From: Rhodomicrobium sp. R_RK_3
GTDB taxonomy: Bacteria; Pseudomonadota; Alphaproteobacteria; Rhizobiales; Rhodomicrobiaceae
Length of the DNA stretch: 64,000 nt
NCBI RefSeq assembly: GCF_002198715.1
Contig: NZ_MWLK01000039.1
Span: 62,001-126,000 of the forward strand
Direction of reading: 5' to 3'
The notes under the pieces are model-generated. The model was not told the origin of the DNA. It was given only the letters and a program-made list of their open reading frames with translations, and did no database searches. A program made the position numbers and the translations under genes. Positions 34,794-43,653 of the stretch are shown here, one piece after another. The stretch's first letter is position 1, and the number at the start of each line of letters is the position of its first letter.

Positions 34794-35803
34794 TGTGGGC
34801 CTATATGACGAGCGCCGATGCGCTGCCGGTGATCTTTGCCGGATTGATGGGGCTGTCGATCCTGCTCTATGTCGTGCTCGACGGCTATGATCTCGGCGTC
34901 GGCATCCTCATGTACGCGGCCGAGCCCGATGAGAAGGATCAGATGATTTCCTCGATCGGGCCGTTCTGGGATGCCAACGAGACCTGGCTGGTGCTCGGCA
35001 TCGGCCTGCTGCTGGTGGCCTTCCCGATCGCGCATGGCATCATCCTGACCGCACTCTATATCCCCGTGGCGGTCATGCTGCTCGGGCTGATCGTGCGCGG
35101 CGTCGCCTTCGATTTCCGCGCCAAGGTGCGCGACGAGCATAAGCGGCTCTGGGACAATGCCTTCATCTTCGGCTCGGTGCTGACCTCACTGGCGCAAGGC
35201 TTTATGCTCGGCCTCTATATCGTCGGCTTCGAATACAGCCTCATCAACATCGTCTTCGGCCTGCTGTGCGGGGTGTGCCTGATGGCCGGCTTCGCCTTCA
35301 TCGGCGCCTGCTGGCTGATCATGAAGACCGAGCACGAATTACAGCATAAGGCCGTGCGCTGGGCGCGGATCTTCGTCTGGCTGACGGCGCTCGGGCTGGC
35401 GCTGGTGTCGCTGGCGACGCCCATCGTCAGCGAGCGCATTTTCGAAAAATGGTTCAGCCTGCCGAACATCCTGTTTCTGGCGCCGATCCCGCTGCTGGCG
35501 GGGGGGCTGATCGTCGGGCTGGAATTGCTGCTGCGCCGGATGCCGATGCCGGGCGACCGCTATTACTGGCTGCCTTTCCTCGCCGCGGCCGGCATCTTCA
35601 TCCTCGGCTTTGCGGGGCTCGCCTACAGCTTCTATCCCTATGTGGTGCTGGACCGGCTGACGGTCTGGCAGGCGGCCAGCGCACCCGCCTCGCTCAGCTT
35701 CATCCTCGTCGGCGTGGTGATCGTGCTGCCATGCATTCTAGCCTATACAGCCTATTCCTATGTGGTCTTCTGGGGAAAGGTTCGCGAGCTTACCTATCAT
35801 TAA
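34793..35803 (+). CDS. cydB: Cytochrome ubiquinol oxidase subunit II
   Basis: 336 residues with eight or nine hydrophobic helices. Typical segments are VVLDGYDLGVGIL, FWDANETWLVLGIGLLLVAFP and RGVAFDFR. It pairs with CydA to form the bd-type quinol oxidase in the inner membrane. Its start overlaps the cydA stop by one base (TAATG), with GGAGGA shortly before. The open frame extends upstream to 34436, but that part overlaps cydA and is not coding. No cydX-like small gene was found directly after it. Confidence 0.93.
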   Translation: MWAYMTSADALPVIFAGLMGLSILLYVVLDGYDLGVGILMYAAEPDEKDQMISSIGPFWDANETWLVLGIGLLLVAFPIAHGIILTALYIPVAVMLLGLIVRGVAFDFRAKVRDEHKRLWDNAFIFGSVLTSLAQGFMLGLYIVGFEYSLINIVFGLLCGVCLMAGFAFIGACWLIMKTEHELQHKAVRWARIFVWLTALGLALVSLATPIVSERIFEKWFSLPNILFLAPIPLLAGGLIVGLELLLRRMPMPGDRYYWLPFLAAAGIFILGFAGLAYSFYPYVVLDRLTVWQAASAPASLSFILVGVVIVLPCILAYTAYSYVVFWGKVRELTYH

Positions 35804-36084
35804 GTCAAGCATCGGCTTTTTGCCCTCTGGCGGCGAGGGGCGTGCCAAAATCTCCTCTCGCCGGGTTTCCTTCACCAAGGCTCATTTTTCCGTGAATGGA
35901 TGTGTTTCGGTCGTAATATCTGTAATTGTTGTTCGATCTTGAACATTGAAGTCAATTTGAGACACCTAAACCTTACCTCTTGAGGGACCATCTTTGGGGA
36001 GTGGCGGACAACCCCGCTGCAAACATCGATAGGAAGCACGCCGGACAGAACTAACCGGCGGGGTACTCAAAAAGGAAGATCAAC
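35804..36084. other. Gap after cydB
   Basis: About 280 bases with no supported gene. The right half should hold the promoter of the small secreted protein that starts at 36085. GCCCTC...GAGGGGC near 35820-35840 could form a hairpin, but no T run follows it. Confidence 0.35.
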
Positions 36085-36261
36085 ATGAGCACGATCATTC
36101 GTTCGGCAATTTTCGCGGCAGCTGTCTCGGCGGGCCTGTTTGCAGTTCAGTCGCGGGCTTTCGCCCTTGAAGATTCTGCCCGCCCGCTGACCTCCTACGA
36201 CCTCAACGACTCTCATGAGTCGAAGCAGTTCTGGGACCAGCTTCAGCGCCGCGGCAACTAA
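36085..36261 (+). CDS. Small secreted hypothetical protein (58 residues)
   Basis: Starts at ATG 36085 with AAGGAAG about seven bases upstream. Residues 1-29 form a signal peptide (IIRSAIFAAAVSAGLFAVQS then RAFA). The mature part is only about 29 residues, acidic then basic, and ends SKQFWDQLQRRGN. A clear terminator follows at 36276. These signs together support a real gene, too short for common gene finders. The function is unknown; the aromatic C-terminal end resembles that of the frame at 23457. Confidence 0.65.
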   Translation: MSTIIRSAIFAAAVSAGLFAVQSRAFALEDSARPLTSYDLNDSHESKQFWDQLQRRGN

Positions 36262-36275
36262 CTGAGCCGAAAGAC

Positions 36276-36305
36276 GGGGCAGACCCTCATGGGTCTTGCC
36301 CCTTT
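36276..36305 (+). terminator. Rho-independent terminator after the small secreted gene
   Basis: GGGGCAGACCC and GGGTCTTGCCCC form a stem with one bulged base and a TCAT loop, followed by TTTCT. Confidence 0.75.
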
Positions 36306-36434
36306 CTATTCGGGTCAGGAGCAGGACAAGAGCCGAGGTTTTTCCGGCGAACTCATCGACCCCTTTGTCCATTTTGATAGCCGGCGCCGCGATTGGCCGC
36401 GCGGGCGTAAATTTTCGCATAACAGGAGACCATC

Positions 36435-36854
36435 ATGATGGTCAGATCAGCCATTCTCGTGGCATCCCTCTTCATGGCGGGCCAAGCGCTGGCCGCCGAT
36501 AATTCTCTCTCCGGCCACCGGCTTAGCGGTCACCCGCAAGCCGCGGCCGCCGCGGCCGCTGGCATCGCGCCCGCCGGACTCGGCGATCTTGCCGATGTCG
36601 GCGCCGAAGGCGGTCCGACGCCCCATGCGCAGGAGTTGAAGCGCATCGCCATTTATAACGCCATCGGCAACAGGGACAGCGCCGAGATCTTGTCGGCCCA
36701 GATAGGCCAGTTCGGCGTCACGCGCGACGAGATCGATGAGGCCGTCACCTGGACGAGGCTGCATGGCGGCAGCGGCAGCGGCCCTGCTCAGCGGCAGACT
36801 CATATTGAATTCGGTGCCAATGCGCCGCTCGCAACGACCCCAGCCCGGTACTAG
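36435..36854 (+). CDS. Hypothetical exported protein
   Basis: 139 residues with a signal peptide ending at QALAADN (near residue 21). An Ala/Gly-rich stretch follows, then a short helical domain (AQELKRIAIYNAIGNRDSAEIL, GVTRDEIDEAV) and a Gly/Ser-rich tail. AGGAG lies eight bases before the first of two adjacent ATG codons. The function is unknown. A terminator follows at 36911. Confidence 0.7.
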   Translation: MMVRSAILVASLFMAGQALAADNSLSGHRLSGHPQAAAAAAAGIAPAGLGDLADVGAEGGPTPHAQELKRIAIYNAIGNRDSAEILSAQIGQFGVTRDEIDEAVTWTRLHGGSGSGPAQRQTHIEFGANAPLATTPARY

Positions 36855-36910
36855 GCGATTGCCTCCCCTCGTGGCGAGCCCGCCCCGTGAATAGCCTGTA
36901 CCGGCTCCCT

Positions 36911-36957
36911 CGCAAACCGCCTTGCACACTCGGCTCCCGAGCAGCAGGGCGGTTTTG
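36911..36957 (+). terminator. Terminator hairpin after the exported hypothetical gene
   Basis: GCAAACCGCC (36911-36920) pairs with GGCGGTTTTGC (36947-36957). The T-rich right arm runs on into GTTTC. A second small stem (CTCGG / CCGAG) lies in the loop. Confidence 0.65.
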
Positions 36958-37029
36958 CGTTTCTGGCTCCATCCCGCGTCCTGTCCCCGGATCGACTCTT
37001 GCCAAGCCGTGCGAGCGGGTCTATGGTCG

Positions 37030-37053
37030 CTGAAGATTTTCGATTTTCTTCAG
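37030..37053. promoter_or_regulatory. Candidate TetR operator
   Basis: Perfect seven-base arms CTGAAGA and TCTTCAG separated by ten bases (TTTTCGATTT), 33 bases before the start of the TetR-type gene at 37087. Position and size fit an autoregulatory operator that also controls the downstream efflux genes. Confidence 0.45.
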
Positions 37054-37086
37054 TCGTCATGCGCCGGCTGGCGCGATTGGGCAGGC

Positions 37087-37683
37087 ATGATCGTTCCACA
37101 GGCTGCGGCAGATACCCAGGCGAGAATCCTCACGGAGGCGGAACGGCTCTTCCGCCATTACGGATACGCCAAGACCACCATGGCCGACATTGCCGAGGGA
37201 TGCCAGATGTCGGCGGCCAATCTCTACCGTTTTTTCCCTTCTAAGCTCGCTCTGGTCGAGGCGATTTGCGCCCGCATTCTGAGCGAAACCGAGCGGCGCC
37301 TGTTTGAAATCGTCCGCATGGAGAAGCCGGCGGCGTGGCGTTTGCAGCGGCTCATCGAAGAAACCTATCAGAACACGCTGGAAAACCTGCTCGACCACCG
37401 TAAGGTTCATGAATTGGCCGTGGTGGCGATGGAGGAGAACTGGCAGGCGATCAAGGCGCATCTCGGCCGTGTCCGCCTTTATATTGAAGAAATCATCAAA
37501 AGCGGCATGGCGAGCGGCGAATTCGCCCAACAGGATTCGATGCGCGCGGCGACTTGGGTGCAGAGCGCCATGGCGTGCCTGTGCCACCCGGTCCTGGTGG
37601 CACAGAAACTGGATGATGAGACCCGGACCACGCCGACTGAAATGGCGGCCTTCATTGTCAGGGCGCTGACGGCACGAATTTAG
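37087..37683 (+). CDS. TetR family regulator of the efflux operon
   Basis: 198 residues. The N-terminal helix-turn-helix is ILTEAERLFRHYGYAKTTMADIAEGC and then SAANLYRFFPSKLALVEAI. The C-terminal ligand domain is helical. It lies 15 bases before the RND adaptor gene on the same strand, so it is the likely local repressor of that efflux system. The frame is open upstream to 36922, but the ATG at 37087 starts at the usual distance before the HTH. The inducer is unknown. Confidence 0.88.
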   Translation: MIVPQAAADTQARILTEAERLFRHYGYAKTTMADIAEGCQMSAANLYRFFPSKLALVEAICARILSETERRLFEIVRMEKPAAWRLQRLIEETYQNTLENLLDHRKVHELAVVAMEENWQAIKAHLGRVRLYIEEIIKSGMASGEFAQQDSMRAATWVQSAMACLCHPVLVAQKLDDETRTTPTEMAAFIVRALTARI

Positions 37684-37698
37684 AGCGGGAGCAAAGCT

Positions 37699-38892
37699 AT
37701 GTCCGAGGCTGAGCAGTCCATGGGGTTTTTGCCGCCTGAGGGTGAACAAAAACGAATTTCATCAGAATTTTCTCATAACACATCAGGCTTTAGGCTTGCC
37801 GGCGCGGCGGCGCTATTGCTGGCGCTCGGGGCATGTAAGGAAGAGCCCGTTGCCGAAAAGGTGATAAGGCCGGTGAAGGCTGTCATCGTTAAGGAGCATA
37901 CCGGCGACATCGTCAAAAGTTTCTCCGGCGATGTGCGCGCCCGCACCGAGAGTGCGCTCGGCTTCCGCGTCCCCGGCAAGATCGTCGAGCGCCTGGTCGA
38001 TATCGGCGACGAGGTGAAGATCGGCCAGATCATCGCGCGGCTCGACGATACCGACCTCGTACTCAGCGAGAACAGCGCCCGCGCGGCGGCGGACTCGGCC
38101 AAAACGCGGCTTGCCGTCGCCAAGGACGCATTCAACCGGGCCGAAGCGCTGCTGCCGAAAGGTTTTACGCCGCAAGCCGTCGTCGATCAGCGCAAGCTCG
38201 AAGTCGATGCCGCGCAGGCCGCACTGGATGCGGCGGAAGCGCAGGCGCGGCAGGCCGCCAATTCCTCCGGCTATGCGGTGTTGAAGGCCGACAAAGCCGG
38301 CATCGTCACCGCCGTGCAGGCCCAGGCCGGACAGGTCGTCGCCGCCGGATCGCCGGTGGTCTCGGTCGCCCGCGCCGGCGAAATGGAAGTCGCCTTTCGC
38401 GTGCCCGAACAGGATGTGACGCAACTCGCCATCGGCCAGGACGCCGATCTCACGCTCTGGGCCGATAATGGCATCAAGGCCAAGGGCAGCATCCGCGAGA
38501 TTGCCGGGCAGGCCGATCCCGGCTCGCGCACCTACGCCGTGCGCGTCGCCCTCGCCAATCCGCCTGCCGCCATGCGCCTCGGCATGACCGTTACCGCCGC
38601 CCTGCGCCTGCGCTCCGGTTCGCCGCATATTGCCCTCCCGCTGCCGGCGCTGACCGAGGTCGAGGGCCGCAAGGCGGTCTTCGTCGCCGACCGGGCGACG
38701 TCGAAAGTTGCGCCGCGCTTCGTCGAGACGGGCGGGGTGGCGGCCGAGGACGTGAAGATTGTGGCGGGCCTGAAGCCGGGCGAGGTCGTCGTCACCGGCG
38801 GGGTGCAGTTCCTCACCGACGGCATGGAGGTGCGGCTCCCGCCGGGCGCCCTGCAAACCGCCGCCGCCAAAGATGCCGAGCCCAGCCGCTAG
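37699..38892 (+). CDS. RND efflux periplasmic adaptor (membrane fusion protein), lipoprotein
   Basis: 397 residues. A lipobox LALGAC at about residues 41-46 suggests a lipid-anchored adaptor; the region before it is longer than usual, so the true start may be internal. The MFP pattern follows: TESALGFRVPGKIVERLVDIGDEVKIGQ, a hairpin of helices (AKTRLAVAKDAFNRAEALLP and so on), the lipoyl-like half KADKAGIVTAVQAQAGQVV, and beta-barrel and membrane-proximal domains. GGGAG lies about nine bases upstream of the ATG. It links the RND pump to an outer membrane channel. Confidence 0.9.
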   Translation: MSEAEQSMGFLPPEGEQKRISSEFSHNTSGFRLAGAAALLLALGACKEEPVAEKVIRPVKAVIVKEHTGDIVKSFSGDVRARTESALGFRVPGKIVERLVDIGDEVKIGQIIARLDDTDLVLSENSARAAADSAKTRLAVAKDAFNRAEALLPKGFTPQAVVDQRKLEVDAAQAALDAAEAQARQAANSSGYAVLKADKAGIVTAVQAQAGQVVAAGSPVVSVARAGEMEVAFRVPEQDVTQLAIGQDADLTLWADNGIKAKGSIREIAGQADPGSRTYAVRVALANPPAAMRLGMTVTAALRLRSGSPHIALPLPALTEVEGRKAVFVADRATSKVAPRFVETGGVAAEDVKIVAGLKPGEVVVTGGVQFLTDGMEVRLPPGALQTAAAKDAEPSR

Positions 38893-39268
38893 GCCGCCCC
38901 GATGACCGGTTCGCGACAAACCGCGCGGAAATTATGCCCTGAGTGGGCGGGGGTGCCCCGCGGCGGGGCCGCCGCCCGTCGCTCACGCACTGAACACCCG
39001 CGCGCCGCAGCCCGACTCCCTCTCCCATGGGGAGAGGGCTGGGGTGACGGGGTAATGCCTATCGGTGAGGCATCACCGCCTCAGCCGGCGCTGACGCGCC
39101 GACCTCTCCCCATGGGAGAGGTCGGGCTGCGGCGCACTCCAAGGATCGGGCACCTAGCAACGCCGTCGCGACACGCCTCGGCCGCCCCGCACCCCATCAC
39201 GCGCGCGCCCGTCCCTGCCGCGCCCTCATCCGACCATCCCTTGTCTTCTGCCGAGCGAGAGTGACGCC
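38893..39268. repeat. Intergenic repeat, family B, copy 2, in the gap between adaptor and permease
   Basis: The 376-base gap has no gene. From 39002 to 39135 it holds a family B repeat with perfect 15-base ends, GCGCCGCAGCCCGAC (39002-39016) and its complement (39121-39135). Inside are CTCTCCC-ATGG-GGAGAGG-type stems. The rest of the gap is unremarkable GC-rich sequence. Confidence 0.75.
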
Positions 39269-42200
39269 ATGTCCAAGCCGTTCAAACTGCCGGAGCAGCC
39301 GCAGCGCGGGTTCAACCTCTCCCGATGGGCGATCCAGCATGCCAGCCTGACGCGCTTTCTCGTCGTGCTGATTCTGGCGGCGGGCGGGCTGTCGCTGTTC
39401 AGCATGGGCCAGAAAGAAGACCCCGACTTCACCTTCCGGGTGATGGTCATCCAGGTGCAATGGCCGGGCGCTTCGACCGAGGAGATGCAGAGCCAGGTCG
39501 TCGACAAGATCGAGCGCAAGGCGCAGGAAGCGCCGCATCTCGATTTCGTCCGCTCTTATACGCGGCCCGGCAGCGCCGTCGTCTTCGTCAATTTCAGGGG
39601 CGAGGCGCGCGGCCGCGAGATCACCGACGGCTTCTATGAGGTGCGCAAGAAGATCCGCGACATCCAGCAGACCTTTCCGGCCGGCGTCATCGGGCCGTTT
39701 TACAATGACGAATTCGGCGACACCTACATCACCCTGCACGCCCTCACCGGCGACGGTTTTGGTTATCCCGAGCTGAAGACCGAGGCCAAGCACATCCGCG
39801 ACATTCTCCTGCGCGTGCCCGGCATCGAGAAGGTCGATCTGCTCGGCACCCAGGACGAGCGCGTCTTCATCGAGGTCTCGTCAAAAGTGCTGGCCGAGCG
39901 CAATCTGTCGCCGCAGGACATCCAGGCCGCGCTCGCCGCCCAGAACACGCTGGAGCCGGCCGGCCGGGTCGAGAGCGACGCCCGCTCGGTGCGCCTCGAC
40001 GTCGAAGGCTTTCTGCTCAGCGTCGATGAAATCCGCGAATTGCGCCTGCGCATCGGCGGCGACACCATCCGGCTCGGCGATATCGCCACCGTCACGCGGG
40101 GCCTGCAAGACCCGCCGGTTGCCAAGACCCGATATCAGGGCCGCGAGGCGGTGCTGATCGGCGTCGTCATGGCCAAGGGCGCCAAGGTCACCGATGTCGG
40201 CAAGGCGATCGAGGCGGCGCTGACCAAGGTCAAGGCGGCATTGCCGCTCGGGCTCGAACTCGGCCAGATCGCCGATCAGCCCGACGTCGTCACCAAATAT
40301 GTCGGCGAGTTCCTGGAAGCGCTCGGCGAGGCCTTGCTGATCGTGCTCGGCGTATCGTTCCTGTTCCTCGGCTGGCGGGCAGGGCTCGTCGTCGCGCTGA
40401 CCATCCCGCTGGTGCTTGGCGCGACCTTCCTCACCATGTCGATTATGGGCATCGATTTGCAGCGCATCTCGCTCGGCGCGCTGATCATCGCGCTCGGCCT
40501 GCTGGTCGATGACGCCATGATCGCGGTCGAGATGATGGAGCGCAAGCTGCAGGAAGGGCTCGACAAGCTCAGCGCTGCGAGCTTTGCCTATAATTCCACC
40601 GCCTTCCCGATGCTGACGGGCACGCTCATCACCGTCTCCGGCTTCATTCCGGTCGGCTTTGCGGCCTCGACGGCGGGCGAATATGTCGGCTCGCTGTTCT
40701 GGGTGGTCGGCATCGCGCTGATCATTTCCTGGATCGCGGCGGTCTATTTCACGCCCTGGATCGGCCATGCGCTGCTGAAGCCGCATAAGGTCGAGGGAAC
40801 CCCGAAACATCCGCCGTTCAAGGGGCCGTTCTACCGGCGGCTGGAGCGCGCCATCGAATGGTGCGTGATGCGGCGGCGCGTGGTCGTCGCCATGACGCTC
40901 GCCGCCTTTGTCGCCGGCATCGTCGGCTTCGGCTTCATCCCGCAGCAATTCTTCCCCGCCTCGAACCGGCCGGAAGTGCTGGTCGATCTCTGGCTGCCGG
41001 AAGGCGCTTCGTTCCGTCAGGTCGAGACGCAGGCGAAGGCCGTCGAGGCCGAGATGATGGCCGACCCGGATGTGAAATTCGTGACGACCTTCGTCGGCGA
41101 GGGCGCGCCGCGCTTCTATCTGCCGCTCGACCAGCAATTGCGCAACCCGAATTTCGCCCAGCTCCTGGTGATGCCGAAATCGCTGGAGCAGCGCGATCCG
41201 GTCATCCTCAAGCTGCGCAAGCTGCTCGCCGACCACTATCCGGAGATCCGCTCGAAGGTCGACCGGCTGTTCAATGGGCCGCCGGTCGGCTGGCCGATCC
41301 AGCTCCGCGTCACGGGGCCGGAGCGTGAGGAAGTCCGCCGCATCGCCGGCGAGGTGGCCGCGACCATGCGCGCCAATCCGCTGATTACGGTGGTACATAA
41401 TGACTGGCTCGAACCGGTTCCGGCGCTAAAGCTCGACATCGACCAGGACCGCGCCCGCGCCATCGGCGTCTCGTCGCAAGCGGTCCGGCAGACCTTGCAG
41501 GCGGTGCTGACCGGCGTCACCATCGGCGAATTCCGTGAGGGCGAGGAGACCATCAGCGTCCTGCTGCGCGAGCCCAAAATCGCGGGCGATGCGTTCGGCG
41601 CGGTCGAGGCGGCCTATGTGAAGACGGCGAGCGGTGCGTCGGTGCCGCTGGCGCAGATCGCCAAGATCAATGTGGTGATGGAGCCGGGCATCGAATGGCG
41701 CCGCTCGCGCCTGCCGACGATTTCGGTGCGCGGCACCGTGCCTGACAGCGTGCAGTCGCCGGACGTCACCAAGGCGATCTATGCCCAGCTTCAGCCGTTG
41801 CGCGATGCGCTGCCGCTCGGCTATCGCATCGAGATGCAAGGGGCGGTCGAGGAATCGGCGATCAGCCAGGATTCGATCAACGCCAAGATGCCGGTGATGC
41901 TGCTGGCCATCGTGCTTCTGCTGATGATCCAGCTCCAGCATGTCGGCAAGACCGCCATCGTGCTGGCGACCGGTCCGCTCGGCATCATCGGCGCGGCGGC
42001 GGCGCTGCTCATCTTCCAGTCGCCCTTCGGCTTCGTCGCTATTCTCGGCGTCATTGCGCTGGCCGGCATGATCATGCGCAACAGCGTCATCCTCGTCGAC
42101 CAGATCCAGCAGGACCGCGAGGCCGGCATACCGGTAGGCGAAGCCATCGTCGGCTCGACGGTGCGGCGCTTCCGGCCCATCGTGCTGACCGCCGCGGCGG

Positions 42201-42436
42201 CGGTGCTGGCGCTGGTGCCGCTTTCGACCTCGCTATTCTGGGGGCCGATGGCGCTGGCGATGATGGGCGGCCTCGTGGCCGGAACGATTCTGACTTTGAC
42301 CTTCCTACCCGCTCTCTATGCTCTCTCCTTCGGCATTGGCGTAAAGACGGCGGAAGGTCAAGTGGCGCCGGAGCAGTCTGTCTACCCCGAACAGCGGCCT
42401 GCTCCGGCGTATTTCATGCCCCAGGCGGGCGAGTAA
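39269..42436 (+). CDS. RND family efflux permease
   Basis: 1055 residues, full length for the hydrophobe/amphiphile RND class, with 12 membrane helices and two large periplasmic loops. Helix 4 carries LGLLVDDAMIAVEMMERK with the proton-relay Asp pair. Porter-domain segments such as IERKAQEAPHLDFVRSYTRPGS and IRDILLRVPGIEKVDLLG are typical. It pairs with the adaptor upstream; a TolC-like channel gene is not nearby and must be shared. The substrate range cannot be inferred. A strong hairpin separates it from the convergent TetR-type gene. Confidence 0.92.
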   Translation: MSKPFKLPEQPQRGFNLSRWAIQHASLTRFLVVLILAAGGLSLFSMGQKEDPDFTFRVMVIQVQWPGASTEEMQSQVVDKIERKAQEAPHLDFVRSYTRPGSAVVFVNFRGEARGREITDGFYEVRKKIRDIQQTFPAGVIGPFYNDEFGDTYITLHALTGDGFGYPELKTEAKHIRDILLRVPGIEKVDLLGTQDERVFIEVSSKVLAERNLSPQDIQAALAAQNTLEPAGRVESDARSVRLDVEGFLLSVDEIRELRLRIGGDTIRLGDIATVTRGLQDPPVAKTRYQGREAVLIGVVMAKGAKVTDVGKAIEAALTKVKAALPLGLELGQIADQPDVVTKYVGEFLEALGEALLIVLGVSFLFLGWRAGLVVALTIPLVLGATFLTMSIMGIDLQRISLGALIIALGLLVDDAMIAVEMMERKLQEGLDKLSAASFAYNSTAFPMLTGTLITVSGFIPVGFAASTAGEYVGSLFWVVGIALIISWIAAVYFTPWIGHALLKPHKVEGTPKHPPFKGPFYRRLERAIEWCVMRRRVVVAMTLAAFVAGIVGFGFIPQQFFPASNRPEVLVDLWLPEGASFRQVETQAKAVEAEMMADPDVKFVTTFVGEGAPRFYLPLDQQLRNPNFAQLLVMPKSLEQRDPVILKLRKLLADHYPEIRSKVDRLFNGPPVGWPIQLRVTGPEREEVRRIAGEVAATMRANPLITVVHNDWLEPVPALKLDIDQDRARAIGVSSQAVRQTLQAVLTGVTIGEFREGEETISVLLREPKIAGDAFGAVEAAYVKTASGASVPLAQIAKINVVMEPGIEWRRSRLPTISVRGTVPDSVQSPDVTKAIYAQLQPLRDALPLGYRIEMQGAVEESAISQDSINAKMPVMLLAIVLLLMIQLQHVGKTAIVLATGPLGIIGAAAALLIFQSPFGFVAILGVIALAGMIMRNSVILVDQIQQDREAGIPVGEAIVGSTVRRFRPIVLTAAAAVLALVPLSTSLFWGPMALAMMGGLVAGTILTLTFLPALYALSFGIGVKTAEGQVAPEQSVYPEQRPAPAYFMPQAGE

Positions 42437-42450
42437 GGCGGGTGAATGAA

Positions 42451-42479
42451 GAGGACGAGAGTTTCGGATTCTCGTCCTC
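42451..42479. terminator. Bidirectional hairpin between RND permease and TetR gene
   Basis: GAGGACGAGA (42451-42460) pairs perfectly with TCTCGTCCTC (42470-42479) around a nine-base loop. It lies between two convergent genes. No T run is present on either side. Confidence 0.5.
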
Positions 42480-42516
42480 GATGGATTCCCGCCGCGCGGG
42501 GATGACGTCGGAACGC

Positions 42517-43188
42517 CTAAGGCCGCAAATAACGCTGGACCACGTCGACGACATGTTCGGCGCGGGTGGCGAGGGCTTCCTCGCTGGCCAGATCGCGGGC
42601 GAAAATCGCCGACAGGCTGAGCCGCGTTATCACATAGAACGAGCTGAGCCCCGCAATCGACAGATAGACCTGCACCGGGTCGATATCGGCGCGGAACACG
42701 CCTTCCTTCACGCCGCGGTCCAGAACGTCCTGCAGCGCGTTCATCAGCGGTGCATTGAAATTGCTGATCTGGCTGGAGCGCGTGACATATTTGGCGTTCT
42801 GCATGTTCTCCGCGCTCATGATGCTGAGCAGCTCGGGATGTTTGAGGTAGTAATCCCAGGTGAACAGGATCAGCCGCTCGATCGCCTTGAGCGGCGGCAG
42901 GCCGGCCAGATTGAGCTGGGCTTGCGCCGCGCGCAAAGTGGCGTAGATCTTCTCGATGACGGCGATGTACAGCTCGTCCTTCTTGCCGAAATAGTGGTAC
43001 AGCATGCGTTTATTGACATTGGCGCGCGCCGCGATTTCGTTGACGCTGGCTCCGGCAAAGCCTTTGCAGACGAATTCGGCCGTTGCCGCCTCGAGAATGG
43101 CGCGCTTGGTGCGATCGGGATCGCGCTGGCCTGGCACACGAATATTGTTCTCGGAAAGCGGCTCGTAATCGCCCGAGCCGGGTTCCAT
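42517..43188 (-). CDS. TetR family regulator
   Basis: 223 residues from the chosen start. HTH region: TKRAILEAATAEFVCKGFAGASVNEIAARANVNKRMLYHYFGKKDELY, the RutR-like subgroup pattern; the C-terminal domain has WDYYLKHPELLSIMSAENM. It may control the RND pump with which it converges or another target; its neighbours do not decide. The frame is open to 43281 with other ATGs at 43218 and 43281; 43188 puts the HTH at the usual distance. Confidence 0.85.
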   Translation of the reverse strand: MEPGSGDYEPLSENNIRVPGQRDPDRTKRAILEAATAEFVCKGFAGASVNEIAARANVNKRMLYHYFGKKDELYIAVIEKIYATLRAAQAQLNLAGLPPLKAIERLILFTWDYYLKHPELLSIMSAENMQNAKYVTRSSQISNFNAPLMNALQDVLDRGVKEGVFRADIDPVQVYLSIAGLSSFYVITRLSLSAIFARDLASEEALATRAEHVVDVVQRYLRP

Positions 43189-43279
43189 CGCTTGTAGCCT
43201 GCCCTTGATGATATCCATAGATCCGCTGAGCTCCCATGACCAATCCGGCAAGTTGGACTGGCTCGATCGATGGTGACGC

Positions 43280-43423
43280 ATGATGGAAAGACCGCCTTAC
43301 CCGCCCGCTGCTGACGTCGCGCCCCTCGCTGCTGCCGCGTCACCCGCCCGGGCCGAAGAGGCCGCGGACGTGTCGCAGACAGCACGCGGCGAGTTCGGCG
43401 AGATCACCTCCATCTCGCTATAA
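43280..43423 (+). CDS. Possible small ORF (47 residues)
   Basis: A double ATG (43280, 43283) opens a 47-codon frame ending in TAA at 43421-43423. Its codons are GC-rich at the third position like real genes here, and it ends RGEFGEITSISL. Only a weak ribosome site (GGTG) is seen. It overlaps the longest form of the divergent TetR gene by two bases and is free of the shorter form. I do not recognise it. Confidence 0.25.
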   Translation: MMERPPYPPAADVAPLAAAASPARAEEAADVSQTARGEFGEITSISL

Positions 43424-43653
43424 TACGAATAAGAAGAGGGGGAGGATCAGCGTGGCAAATATTTTATTTTGTGAATGTGGGGGCAGACGCAGACTCGGAT
43501 TGCTAAATGTCTGCAATTCCTAGAAAAAAAATCCGTGCAAAAATTTTTCCAGCCTTGATCTGGCCGCAGAATTTAGTTTCCCAAATGGGGTATAGCGCGG
43601 AAAAATATTGTGTTTGATCGATGCAAGTTCGTATGCAGCGCGCTCTCGGCGGC
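43424..43653. other. AT-rich gap before hisE (3' side)
   Basis: About 230 bases, visibly AT-rich (an A8 run near 43525, AAAAATTTTTCC near 43546). No gene or clear hairpin is seen. Confidence 0.35.
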
